This document shows positions 51,665 to 60,237 of a stretch of 64,000 nucleotides of DNA, in pieces. The notes under the pieces are model-generated. The model was not told the origin of the DNA, did not search any database, and worked only from the letters and a program-made list of their open reading frames with translations. Source of the stretch: Agromyces fucosus (lineage in GTDB: Bacteria > Actinomycetota > Actinomycetes > Actinomycetales > Microbacteriaceae); NCBI RefSeq assembly GCF_004134865.1, contig NZ_SDPO01000003.1, positions 310,001 through 374,000 on the forward strand. The letters run 5' to 3'. Both the position numbers and the translations under genes were made by a program. Every line of letters begins with the position of its first letter. Position 1 is the stretch's first letter.

Positions 51665-52849
51665 ATGACCGTACATTACGCATTGCCCACCGCAGCAGAC
51701 TTCACCGTGCTGGCGGGGGTGCACCATCCGTCGATCACGATCTACGCCTCGACCTCGCCCGTGGTGAGCGAGCGCGAGCGGGCCGAGGTCGCGGTGAAGA
51801 GTTCGTTCGACGAGGCGATCGAACGGGTGAAGGCCTCGGGCGCCGCGAACGCCGAGCTCGAGGCGCTCCGCCGCGAACGCGACGCGGTGATCGGCGACCA
51901 GCAGCTCTGGGCGGGCCTCGCCCGGTCGATCGCGATCTTCGTCGCTCCCGGCTTCAACGAGGTCTTCGTACTGCCGAACCGTCTCGACGACGCCCTGCAC
52001 GTCGGCTCGCACTTCACCCTCGGACAGCTGCTGCGCGCGCCGAGCCAGGACCAGGAGGCGTTCGCGCTCACCCTGTCGGCCAACGAATGGTCGCTCTGGC
52101 ATGCCACCCCCACCGACCGTGCCGTGCGCCTCGACGTCGACGAGTCGCACGACAAGAGCCTCGACGACGCCATCAACCGCGACCCCGAGAACGACGACAA
52201 GCCGCGCGGCGGCAAGCACGGCGACCGCGGTGTGAGCGGCGACGAACGCCGCAAGGGATTCTTCGAGCTCTACGCGAAGCGCGTCGCCGACGCCACGCGG
52301 CACGAGCTCATGCAACGCGATCCCGACGAGCACGTGCCGCTCTTCGTCTTCGCCGCAGAGCCGCTGCTCAGCCTCTTCGCCGATCGCATCCGCAACGGGC
52401 GCCGTGTCGTCACCGTCCCCGGTGCACCCGATCGGCTGGGCGCCGCCGAGATCGACGAGGCGCTGCGCGAGCAACTCGGGCGGCTGAACGTCGCCGAGGC
52501 CGACGGAGCCCTGCGTCAGCTCACCGAGGGCACCGCCGGCCGGGTCGAGCGGGACCTCGCGGCGATCGCCCGTGAAGCGGCGGATGGCGCGGTCGAGGTG
52601 TTCTGGTTCGACTTCACGACCTCGGTGAACGGCACCCTCGATCGCGAGTCTGGGGCGATCGAGTTCGCGAGCGGTCACGGTGCCGGCGAGCAGCTGCACG
52701 ACGGCACGCACGCGGGCGACCTGCTGCCGCAGCTCGCGCTGCTCGTGATGTCGAAGGGCGGCAAGGTCGTCACGGTGCGCAGCGACGATCTCGACGGGGA
52801 GGTCTGGTCGGGTCCGGCGATGGCCGAGCTGCGGTTCGCGCTGGCGTAG
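51665..52849 (+). CDS. baeRF-like (bacterial archaeo-eukaryotic release-factor family) protein
   Basis: 394 residues. The N-terminal region (VTIYASTSPV-type start, then AVKSSFDEAIERVKASGA and LARSIAIFVAPGFNEVFVLPNRLDD) and the C-terminal DLLPQLALLVMSKGGKVVTVRSDDL resemble the baeRF proteins, eRF1-related domains in bacteria thought to act on stalled ribosomes or in stress. The middle holds a basic linker KPRGGKHGDRGVSGDERRKGFF. No GGQ motif of true release factors is seen. A GGGGGAGGAA precedes the ATG. Subfamily (11) is my best guess. Confidence 0.55.
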   Translation: MTVHYALPTAADFTVLAGVHHPSITIYASTSPVVSERERAEVAVKSSFDEAIERVKASGAANAELEALRRERDAVIGDQQLWAGLARSIAIFVAPGFNEVFVLPNRLDDALHVGSHFTLGQLLRAPSQDQEAFALTLSANEWSLWHATPTDRAVRLDVDESHDKSLDDAINRDPENDDKPRGGKHGDRGVSGDERRKGFFELYAKRVADATRHELMQRDPDEHVPLFVFAAEPLLSLFADRIRNGRRVVTVPGAPDRLGAAEIDEALREQLGRLNVAEADGALRQLTEGTAGRVERDLAAIAREAADGAVEVFWFDFTTSVNGTLDRESGAIEFASGHGAGEQLHDGTHAGDLLPQLALLVMSKGGKVVTVRSDDLDGEVWSGPAMAELRFALA

Positions 52850-52861
52850 GCCCGGGCGGGG

Positions 52862-53209
52862 TCAACGCCGTGTCGCGGCGATCCGCTCGCGCAGCGGGAG
52901 CACGAAGCCCTCGCGCCAGCGGAAGCGGATGACTACCTGCTGCGCGTGCGCGTCCTCGATCATCGCCTCGACGTGCGTCTCGGTCAGGATGGGAGGCCGG
53001 TCGGCGCGGGGCGGTGTCTCGCGGAGCTCGAGCCAGAGGCTCTCGGGGTGGGGCACGACGCCGGGGTTGGCGGCGACGAGTTCGACGGTCCAGCCCTGGC
53101 TCGAGCAGAGGCCGTAGCCGGTGACGTGGATGAGTCGGGTGTCGGTGGTCTCGATGACGGTCGCCTCGAAGTCGGCGGCAGAGTATTCGCAGTGCTGCTG
53201 TCCGTTCAT
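52862..53209 (-). CDS. Hypothetical protein
   Basis: 115 residues. Alternating strand pattern (EATVIETTDTRLIHVTGYGLCSS, then WTVELVAANPG and VVIRFRWREGF) suggests a small all-beta fold. No signal peptide or membrane segment. Only 12 bases separate its end from that of the convergent baeRF-like gene. The start at 53209 is the Met nearest the conserved-looking region. Function not recognised. Confidence 0.5.
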   Translation of the reverse strand: MNGQQHCEYSAADFEATVIETTDTRLIHVTGYGLCSSQGWTVELVAANPGVVPHPESLWLELRETPPRADRPPILTETHVEAMIEDAHAQQVVIRFRWREGFVLPLRERIAATRR

Positions 53210-53288
53210 TCGCCCGAAGGTACCGGGGCGAAGGTGAGGCTGCCTCAGTGCTGACGCTGAATTCGGCGGTCGACCTAGGGTGGAACCC

Positions 53289-54287
53289 ATGCGATTCGGA
53301 ATGTTCGTTCCCCAGGGTTGGCGCCATGACCTCGTCGGCATCGAGCCGGCCGAGCACTGGCAGACGATGCGTTCGCTCGCCGAGTACGCCGATGCTCCCG
53401 ACTCGGCATGGGAGTCGATCTGGGTCTACGACCACTTCCACACCGTGCCGCGCCCGTCCGAGACGGAGGCGACGCACGAGGCGTGGAGCCTCATGGCCGC
53501 GTACGCCGCTTCGACCTCGCGCGTGCGGCTCGGGCAGATGTGCACGTGCATGAGCTACCGCAACCCCGCCCACCTCGCGAAGGTCGCCTCGACCGTCGAC
53601 CACGTCTCGGGCGGACGCCTCGAGATGGGCATCGGCGGCGGCTGGTACGAGCACGAATGGCGCGCCTACGGCTACGGCTTCCCCGAGATCCCCGAGCGGC
53701 TCGGACGCCTGCGCGAGGGCGTCGAGATCATGCACCAGGCGTGGACGACCGGCTCGGCCACGCTCGACGGCCAGTACTACCAGCTCGACGGGGCGATCGT
53801 GCAGCCGCAGCCGGTGCAGCCTGGAGGCATCCCGATCTGGATCGCGGGCGGCGGCGAGAAGGTGACCCTCCGCATCGCGGCGAAGTACGCCTCGTACACG
53901 AACTTCACCGGTACGCCCCAGGAGTTCGCGCACAAGAGCGAAGTCCTGCGCGCGCACTGCGAGCGCCTCGGCACCGATTTCGAGGCGATCACCCGGTCGT
54001 CGAACTTCAACACGGTCGTCGGTGTCGACGAAGCGGATGTCGCGCGGCGCCTCGCCGTCATCGAGGCGCGGGTCGCCCCCTTCCTCGGCCCCGAGAAGAC
54101 CGCCGCCTACCTCGCGGACTTCCATTCCCCGAACGCCGCCGTCGGCACTCCCGCCCAGGTGGCGGCGAAGCTCGCCGAGCGCCACGAGCTCGGCCTCGGC
54201 TACGCGATCCACTACTTCCCCGAGGCCGCGTACGATCGCTCGGGCCTCGAGCTCTTCGCCGCGGAGGTCGTGCCGGCGCTGCGATAG
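53289..54287 (+). CDS. LLM-class F420-dependent oxidoreductase
   Basis: 332 residues, luciferase-like TIM barrel. The start MRFGMFVPQGW, then WVYDHFHTVPRP, SRVRLGQMCTCMSYRNPAHLAKVASTVDHVSGGR and EMGIGGGWYEHEWRAYG is typical of the F420-linked subgroup (TIGR03560-like). The mid-protein IWIAGGGEKVTLRIAAKYA is the coenzyme-binding part. A TAGGGT box at 53276-53281, seven bases before ATG 53289, and lack of a Shine-Dalgarno sequence indicate a leaderless transcript. Substrate unknown. Confidence 0.85.
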   Translation: MRFGMFVPQGWRHDLVGIEPAEHWQTMRSLAEYADAPDSAWESIWVYDHFHTVPRPSETEATHEAWSLMAAYAASTSRVRLGQMCTCMSYRNPAHLAKVASTVDHVSGGRLEMGIGGGWYEHEWRAYGYGFPEIPERLGRLREGVEIMHQAWTTGSATLDGQYYQLDGAIVQPQPVQPGGIPIWIAGGGEKVTLRIAAKYASYTNFTGTPQEFAHKSEVLRAHCERLGTDFEAITRSSNFNTVVGVDEADVARRLAVIEARVAPFLGPEKTAAYLADFHSPNAAVGTPAQVAAKLAERHELGLGYAIHYFPEAAYDRSGLELFAAEVVPALR

Positions 54288-54349
54288 CCGGAGCGCCCGG
54301 GGCCGGACCGGGGTCGGGGCCGGGTCGGCGCGAGGCGCGACTCCGGCGT

Positions 54350-54913
54350 TCAGGCCAGGGCGCCCTCGCGCGCGTCATGGCCGCGCTTGCGGGCCACGCC
54401 CGCGTCATCGGTGACGGCGGAGTAGGGCAGGGCGAGCAGGTCGCCGGCGGCGAGGTCGCCGGGCAGGGCGACCGGGCCGGGCGCGGAGCATCCGCTCGTT
54501 CCGCCCGTGAGCGTCGTGGGCGTCGCGCGCGCCACCGAGGTGCGCCCGATGAGCCGAGCCTCGGCCCAGACCGGGTCGAGCTCCGCGAGGTCGGCGTCGA
54601 TCGACGCGGTGCGCCCGGCCCCGCGTGCATCGCCGCGCGCGCCGTCGTCGAGTCGAGCGGATGCCTCGAGCACCCGTACCACGACGACGCCCGTGTGCTT
54701 CGCCCCTGAGGCGAGGCCGCCCCCGGTGCCGGGTACGGCCGCCGGGCCGAGGTGCACGGCCGGCGTGCCGCACAGCTCGACGACGCGCAGCAGCGAGACG
54801 CCGTCGACCGTCACGTCGGTGATCGTCGCGACCGTGGCGGCCGGCCAGTGATCGCCGGCGATCGGGTCGGGGATCGATCGACGCAGCGTCGGCAGGATGC
54901 GCGTGAGCGTCAT
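54350..54913 (-). CDS. Hypothetical protein
   Basis: 187 residues starting MTLTRILPTLRRSIPDPIAGDHWPAA. A beta-rich middle (DVTVDGVSLLRVVELCGTPAVH) and a low-complexity Asp/Ala/Gly-rich stretch follow, with no recognised domain. Three cysteines are scattered. I chose the Met at 54913 rather than an upstream Met at 55006 because the added residues look like untranslated sequence. Function unknown. Confidence 0.45.
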   Translation of the reverse strand: MTLTRILPTLRRSIPDPIAGDHWPAATVATITDVTVDGVSLLRVVELCGTPAVHLGPAAVPGTGGGLASGAKHTGVVVVRVLEASARLDDGARGDARGAGRTASIDADLAELDPVWAEARLIGRTSVARATPTTLTGGTSGCSAPGPVALPGDLAAGDLLALPYSAVTDDAGVARKRGHDAREGALA

Positions 54914-55061
54914 CGGCTGCTCGCAGCCGCGCGGGAGCCGGATCGGTACGCGAGGTTCGCGAGGCTGATCGGGGGCATGCCTCAGTTCTACGCCCGGTCG
55001 CGGCATCCGGCCCGTTTGTTACGTGATCCGAACGCCGGGCGACCGTTCCCTCATGCGCTGC

Positions 55062-55337
55062 TTACGCGGCGATGGCCTCGTCGAGCTTGGCGGCGAGCTC
55101 GGCATCGGTGGGCTCGGTGAAGTGCGTGCCGTCGGGGAAGACGACCACGGGGATCTGCGTGCGGCCGCTGATCGCCTTGGCGCGGTCGGCCCCGTCGGCG
55201 ACGGTTTCGAGGTCGACGTACTCGTAGTCGACGCCGCGCGAGTCGAGCAGGCGCTTGGAACGACGGCAGTCGCCGCACCACTCGGCGCCGTACATCGTGA
55301 CGCGGGCGGGGTTCAGGTCGGTGGCAGGAGAAGTCAT
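55062..55337 (-). CDS. Mycoredoxin / glutaredoxin-like protein
   Basis: 91 residues. The redox motif is CGDC in MYGAEWCGDCRRSKRLLDSRGVDYEYVDLE (Cys about 21 and 24), and the cis-Pro is in TQIPVVVFPDGTHFTEPTDAEL. The length and the YGAEWCGDC start fit mycoredoxins, which reduce mycothiol-mixed disulfides in actinobacteria, the main reason to assume mycothiol here. The upstream gap has a CTGTCGGT run but no clear operator. Confidence 0.85.
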   Translation of the reverse strand: MTSPATDLNPARVTMYGAEWCGDCRRSKRLLDSRGVDYEYVDLETVADGADRAKAISGRTQIPVVVFPDGTHFTEPTDAELAAKLDEAIAA

Positions 55338-55406
55338 ACAGATAACCTACGTGGGTACCCTGTCGGTTATTCCCAGCGTGGGGTCGGCAGTGGCAGACTC
55401 GGGCGC

Positions 55407-55838
55407 ATGCGATTCGAGACCACGATGTCCCAGGTCGGCAACAACACCGGCATCGAGGTGCCGCCCGACGTGATCGAGGCGCTCGGCGGCGGCAAGCGGC
55501 CCGCGGTCGTCGTGCTCGTGAACGGCTACGAGTACCGCAGCACCGTCGCCGTCATGGGCGGCCGCTTCATGATCTCGTTCAGTTCCGACAAGCGGGCGGC
55601 CACGGGCATCGGAGGCGGCGACCCGATCGTCGTCGAACTCGAGCTCGACACCGCGCCGCGCACGGTCGAGGTGCCGGCCGACCTCGCGACCGCGCTCGAG
55701 GCGGCCGGGGCGCGTGCAGCATTCGACGCGCTCTCGCCGAGCGCGAGGAAGGCGCATGTCACGGCGGTCGAGGGCGCGAAGGCCGCCGAGACACGGCAGC
55801 GGCGAGTCGACGGCATCGTGGCGAAGCTCGCCGAGTGA
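55407..55838 (+). CDS. DUF1905 / YdeI-OmdA domain protein
   Basis: 143 residues. The N-terminal DUF1905 part reads MRFETTMSQVGNNTGIEVPPDVIEALGGGKRPAV with VVLVNGYEYRSTVAVMGG. The C-terminal YdeI/OmdA helices follow as ALEAAGARAAFDALSPSARKAHV. Related proteins affect resistance to cationic antimicrobial agents in some bacteria, but this is not transferable with certainty. Divergent from the mycoredoxin gene; its stop is ten bases from that of the convergent RecB-like gene. Confidence 0.78.
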   Translation: MRFETTMSQVGNNTGIEVPPDVIEALGGGKRPAVVVLVNGYEYRSTVAVMGGRFMISFSSDKRAATGIGGGDPIVVELELDTAPRTVEVPADLATALEAAGARAAFDALSPSARKAHVTAVEGAKAAETRQRRVDGIVAKLAE

Positions 55839-55848
55839 TGACGCGCCG

Positions 55849-58800
55849 TCAGCTGCGCACGGGAACGAGCGTCGGGTCGCCGACGAGTCGCACGAAGGCG
55901 CTGAGCTGCGCCACTCCCTCGGGGGTGTACGGCAGCGCGTCGAGCAGCCCGGGCGAGTAGAGCAGGTACGCCGCCCACTTCGCCCGCGAGATCGCCACGT
56001 TCAGGCGGTTCTTCAGCAGCAGGAACTCGACGCCGCGCGGCGCCGCCGCGGCCGATGACGCGGCGAGCGAGACGATCGCGACCACGGCCTCCTGGCCCTG
56101 GAACTTGTCGACCGTGCCGACCGGCACCTCGGTCAGCCCTGCTGCGTCGAGCGCGGCTCGCACGACGGTGAGCTGTGCGTTGTAGGGCGTCACGACGATG
56201 AGGTCGCGCTGCTCGAGCGGGCGAGCGGACGCTGCGATCTGCGCCGCGCCGGTCGCGACCGCGCCGTCGGCCGCGTCGCCGATCCCGTCTTCGATCCAGT
56301 CCCGGCCGAGCAGCGAACGAGCCAGGTCGACGACCGCGGCCGCTTCTTCGGGCGAGGAGGTCGTGTTGCCGACGTGCTCGATGGGCAGTGCGGTGAGGCC
56401 GGGGGCGACGCCGGAGAGCGAGCGTCGGGAGGCCACGGCGTGCGAGTGCAACTCGCCCTCGTACGAGAGACGCGACACGGGTTCGGCGACCGCGGGGTGC
56501 ATACGCCGGCTCTCGGCGAGGAAGTAGCCGAATTCTGCGGGCAGCACGTCGCGGCCGTCGTTGATCCAGCCGAGGGCCGAGGTATCGATGGGCTCGGGAT
56601 GGTTGCCCTGGCTCACCTGCGGCAGCTGCTGGGGGTCGCCGAGCAGCAGCAGGTTGCGAGCGCCGACGGCCGAGGCGATGGTCGACGCGAGCGAGAACTG
56701 ACCGGCCTCGTCGATGACGAGCAGGTCGAGCGAACCCCGCGGCACGCGGTTCTCGTTCGAGAAGTCCCACGCCGTGCCGCCGAAGACGAACCCCGAGCTC
56801 TCGTGGGCCGCCGTGTAGTCGGCGACGCCGTTCTTCGCGATGAACGTGTACCCGTGGTCGCCGGGCGTCTTCGCGTCTTTCGGGGCCTTCGCGACGAGCT
56901 CGGGATCGAGGCCCGCCCGGACGACGGCGTCGAGCACGTTCTCGACCACGGCGTGCGACTGGGCGACGACGCCGATCTTCCACGCGTGCCGCCCGACGAG
57001 CTCGGTGATCACGTGCGAGGCGAGGTAGGTCTTGCCCGTGCCGGGCGGGCCCTGCACCGCGAGGTACGAGTCGTCGAGATCGCGGAGGGAGGCGGTGACG
57101 GCGGCGACGTAGTCGTGGTCGGGCCCGAGCGGTGCGAGGCCCATGCCGCTGCGGGTGCGCGGCGGGATGCGCCGGAGCACGTCGACGGAGGGATTCGCGG
57201 GCCAGCGCGGGAACGCGCGGTCGACGTGCTGGGCCCACTCGAGGATCGCGCCCTGCTGCCGTCCGGCGGGCGGCGGGGTGCCCGGCGCGATCGCGAACGG
57301 CAGCTCGTGCCAGGAGACGCCGGCGATCGCGGTCTCCTCGATGAGCAGTCCGTCGTCGAGCACCTCGAGCACTCGCACCGAGTGCCATGCCCGCGAGCCG
57401 GGCCGCAGCGAATTGCTCGGGAAGGGCGCCGGCGGTTCGTAGAGCGCGATGGGCTCGCCGCCGACGCTGAATCGCGATCCGGGAGCGATGCGCCCGCGCA
57501 GCAGCACGTGCCTCCGGTCGACGCGGTGGTGGTCTTCGCGGTACCAGCGCTGCACCACGGCGGAGGTCGCCGGGTCGACGACGAGCACGTCGCGGTGGTC
57601 CTCCCAGGCCTCGAGCGGTTGCTCGACGCGGAAGTAGTGCGACCACCAGAAGCTCTTCGCCTCGCGGTCGTGGTAGTCGATCGCGGCCGCGGCGAGGGCG
57701 AGCGCCGTGTGGTCGGCATCCCGGTCGGGGTCGTCGGGCGGGCCGGCGACCGACTGCAGGTGCACGGCGAGGGGGCTGGGCTCGTACACCTTGCCCGCGG
57801 CCTTGGCCGCCTCGACGATGAGCGACTCGGGCACGGGGTCGACGCCGGCTCCGCGGGCGAGCCCGAGCAGCCAGTCGCGCAGGCGCAGCGTCGAGACGCA
57901 GTCGTAGCGGTTGTAGTCGGCGAGGTCGTCGAGCACGTACTGCGCGGCTGCGGTGCCCGCGAGGCCCGTGACCGGATCGGTCTCGCCGGTCGCCGCGAGC
58001 TCGCGGGCCCGCACGTACTCGAGGATCGAGTCGCCGCCCGACTTCACGTCGGCCTCGCGCAGCTGGGTGCCCATGTAGAGCGGCTCGAGCTTCTTGATCG
58101 AGTACGAACGGCTGCCCACCCGCACCGCGCGCTTGACGATCGGATAGAGATCGACGAAGACGCCGTCGGCGAGCAACTGGTCGACGGCGGCCTCGCCGAC
58201 GCCGTGCCGCGCGGCCATCGAGAGCAGGTGCGTGCGCTCGTAGCTCGCATAGTGGTAGATGTGCATGCGCGGATGGGAGGCCCGGCGCAGCTTCACGAGC
58301 TCGAGGAACTGCACGAGCGCGACCCGCTCCTCGGCGAAGGAGTGCGCCCAGAGGGGCGTGAACTGCTCGGCGTCGTCGACCATGCCGAAGAGGTAGTCGA
58401 GGCCCCAGTCGTCGGCTGCGCCCTCGGTGTAGAGCGGGTCGCCCTCGAAGTCGAAGAAGAGGTCGCCGGCGTCGGGCTCGGGGATCGCCGCGAGCGAGGC
58501 GGCGTCGCGCACGACGACGGGCGGCGGCAGCGGGGGATCGTCGGGGGAGCGGAGGCCGGAGGCGGCCGCCGCCAGCTCGGCCGACTCGGCTTCGAGCTGC
58601 AGGCGCGCCTGCACGCGCAGGTTCTCGATCGTCGCGTCGAGCACGCCGGGCACCGGGCCGAAGGAGGCCGCGAGCGCGTCGATCGTCGTGATGCCCGCGT
58701 CGTGCAGGGCGGCGCGCTGGGTGACTCGCAGACCGGCGACGAGCAGCACGTCGCGGTGCGCCTGCACCTCGAGGTCGCACGTCGGGCATCGCCCGTCGAG

Positions 58801-59451
58801 GGCGTAGCGCGGGTCGCCCCACGCGACCGGCCCGTCTTCGGCGAGCCGGTCGGCGACGATCTGCTCGAGCCGTTCGCGGCGCAGCCGGTAGACCGGGGCG
58901 ATGTCGTCGAGGCGGTGCACGCTCGTGGTGCCGTCGCCGAGGAGCAGCTCGACGGTGTCGGCGCACGGCACGCCGGTGCGCTCGAGCTGTTCGGCGTAGG
59001 CGGCGAGCTGGAGCAGCGCGGTGACCCGCGCCCGGCGGGCGAGCTTGGAGTCTTGCACGAGGTAGCGGCCGTCGGGCTGGCGCACGATGAAGTCGGCGAA
59101 GCCGATGAAGCCCTCGTCGGCGAACGTCGCTTGGAAGACGACGGGGGCGCCGGCCGCGAAGGCCGCCTGCGTCGCCTCGACCGCTGCTGCCACGGCGGCC
59201 GGGTCGCGCACATCGGGGCGCTCGATCTCGACGACTCCGTCGCCGAGCGCCGCGCGGTAGTCGTCGAGCACGCGCAGCTCGTGCTGGTCGCCGAGTCGGC
59301 CCGAGCGCTCGAGCATCGCGTCTTCGGGGTCGGGCACCTTCTCGATGCGGCCGAGCTTCGCGTCGAGGGCGCGGAGGAAGGCGAATTCGCACTCGGACGC
59401 CTTCTTCAGGTCGCTCGCGCTCGTGACGACCGAACCGTCAACCAAGTACAT
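55849..59451 (-). CDS. TM0106-type RecB-like nuclease fused to SF1 helicase
   Basis: 1200 residues. The N-terminus (about 1-320) is a RecB/Cas4-like PD-(D/E)xK nuclease with DLKKASECEFAFLRALDAKLGR, the QATFADEGFIGFADFIVR Asp and the QDSKLARRARVTALLQLAAYAEQL Lys, plus CPTCDLEVQ. The middle (about 340-560) resembles an RNase-H/YprB exonuclease with FFDFEGDPLY, HYASYERTHLL and YNRYDCVSTLRL. The C-terminal UPF1-like helicase has Walker A GPPGTGKT, DEAGQFSL, GDPQQLPQVSQG and VDKFQGQEAVVAIVSL. It may process damaged or foreign nucleic acid. A long Asp/Glu/Ala frame lies opposite it, but this strand has the family motifs. Confidence 0.85.
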   Translation of the reverse strand: MYLVDGSVVTSASDLKKASECEFAFLRALDAKLGRIEKVPDPEDAMLERSGRLGDQHELRVLDDYRAALGDGVVEIERPDVRDPAAVAAAVEATQAAFAAGAPVVFQATFADEGFIGFADFIVRQPDGRYLVQDSKLARRARVTALLQLAAYAEQLERTGVPCADTVELLLGDGTTSVHRLDDIAPVYRLRRERLEQIVADRLAEDGPVAWGDPRYALDGRCPTCDLEVQAHRDVLLVAGLRVTQRAALHDAGITTIDALAASFGPVPGVLDATIENLRVQARLQLEAESAELAAAASGLRSPDDPPLPPPVVVRDAASLAAIPEPDAGDLFFDFEGDPLYTEGAADDWGLDYLFGMVDDAEQFTPLWAHSFAEERVALVQFLELVKLRRASHPRMHIYHYASYERTHLLSMAARHGVGEAAVDQLLADGVFVDLYPIVKRAVRVGSRSYSIKKLEPLYMGTQLREADVKSGGDSILEYVRARELAATGETDPVTGLAGTAAAQYVLDDLADYNRYDCVSTLRLRDWLLGLARGAGVDPVPESLIVEAAKAAGKVYEPSPLAVHLQSVAGPPDDPDRDADHTALALAAAAIDYHDREAKSFWWSHYFRVEQPLEAWEDHRDVLVVDPATSAVVQRWYREDHHRVDRRHVLLRGRIAPGSRFSVGGEPIALYEPPAPFPSNSLRPGSRAWHSVRVLEVLDDGLLIEETAIAGVSWHELPFAIAPGTPPPAGRQQGAILEWAQHVDRAFPRWPANPSVDVLRRIPPRTRSGMGLAPLGPDHDYVAAVTASLRDLDDSYLAVQGPPGTGKTYLASHVITELVGRHAWKIGVVAQSHAVVENVLDAVVRAGLDPELVAKAPKDAKTPGDHGYTFIAKNGVADYTAAHESSGFVFGGTAWDFSNENRVPRGSLDLLVIDEAGQFSLASTIASAVGARNLLLLGDPQQLPQVSQGNHPEPIDTSALGWINDGRDVLPAEFGYFLAESRRMHPAVAEPVSRLSYEGELHSHAVASRRSLSGVAPGLTALPIEHVGNTTSSPEEAAAVVDLARSLLGRDWIEDGIGDAADGAVATGAAQIAASARPLEQRDLIVVTPYNAQLTVVRAALDAAGLTEVPVGTVDKFQGQEAVVAIVSLAASSAAAAPRGVEFLLLKNRLNVAISRAKWAAYLLYSPGLLDALPYTPEGVAQLSAFVRLVGDPTLVPVRS

Positions 59452-59481
59452 CGGGCTCCTTCGGGTCGTCGTGCTGCAACG

Positions 59482-60126
59482 CTATCCGGCGCCGCCGACA
59501 ACGTGCGGGGCGAGCGCGCCGGGTCGCAGCCCCAACAGGCCTTCGACGCTCCGGGTCGTCAGCGTGTCTCGCTCGCCGGCGCCGTCCCAACGCACGAGCG
59601 CCTGGGCGTTGAGTCCGTCGATCATGCCGAGCAGCTGCCAGGCGGCGGCTGCAGCATCGACGGGGCCGAAGTCGCCCGTCTCCACGCCGTCGTCGATGAT
59701 GCCCACGATGACCGACTGCCAGGCGTCCATGCGGTGCCGCACGCTTGCGGCGAGCGACTCGTTGCGGCGGCCGAGCGCCCAGGCCTCGACCCACACGACG
59801 GTGACGTCCTCGCGCGAGCCGTCGAGCAGCGTGCCGACGAGGATGGCGAGGCGCTCGGGCGGGGTCCGTCGCTCGGCGACGAGCGCGCCGACCTCCTCGA
59901 TCTCGACGGCGACGATCGCATCGAACGTCTCGGCGATGAGGGCGTCCATGCTCGGCTGGTAGTGCGCGACGAGGGCCGGCGTCACGCCCGCTCGGGCGGC
60001 CACTGCGCGCAGCGTCACGGCGGACAGGCCCTCACCGAGCGCGAGCGATCGGGCGGCTGTGGCGATCTCGGTTCGACGCTCGGCCGGGGTCTTGCGCTCG
60101 GCGCGCTTGCGTGGCGTGCTTGACAT
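59482..60126 (-). CDS. TetR-family repressor of the agmatine deiminase operon
   Basis: 214 residues. Helix-turn-helix AVTLRAVAARAGVTPALVAHYQPSMDALIAETF at about 35-67. The C-terminal domain resembles BetI/TetR_C_6 members, which often sense small cationic or amine-like effectors. It is divergent from the agmatine deiminase gene, with a TTGATCA dyad between. A TAGACT box (minus strand, 60136-60141) nine bases before the ATG indicates a leaderless transcript. A role controlling polyamine-related genes is inferred from position. Confidence 0.78.
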   Translation of the reverse strand: MSSTPRKRAERKTPAERRTEIATAARSLALGEGLSAVTLRAVAARAGVTPALVAHYQPSMDALIAETFDAIVAVEIEEVGALVAERRTPPERLAILVGTLLDGSREDVTVVWVEAWALGRRNESLAASVRHRMDAWQSVIVGIIDDGVETGDFGPVDAAAAAWQLLGMIDGLNAQALVRWDGAGERDTLTTRSVEGLLGLRPGALAPHVVGGAG

Positions 60127-60160
60127 GGTGCGCCCAGTCTATGTACCGTCGGAGCAATTG

Positions 60161-60176
60161 TTGATCATTTGATCAA
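60161..60176. promoter_or_regulatory. TetR operator-like dyad TTGATCA-TT-TGATCAA
   Basis: Perfect 7-bp arms with a two-base spacer, unusually AT-rich for this genome, in the divergent gap between the TetR and agmatine deiminase genes. It overlaps the -35 region of the TetR gene and lies about 60 bp before the deiminase start. Confidence 0.6.
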
Positions 60177-60237
60177 TACGAATCGACGGATGCCGCTCGG
60201 CACGGCCGACGCACCGACGCGACGCACGGAGGAACCG

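Noticed and set aside
56374..60123. 1249-codon plus-strand ORF opposite the RecB-helicase gene
   Set aside because: Longer than the real gene but crosses two genes and a gap and shows no domain; the minus-strand protein has all helicase motifs.
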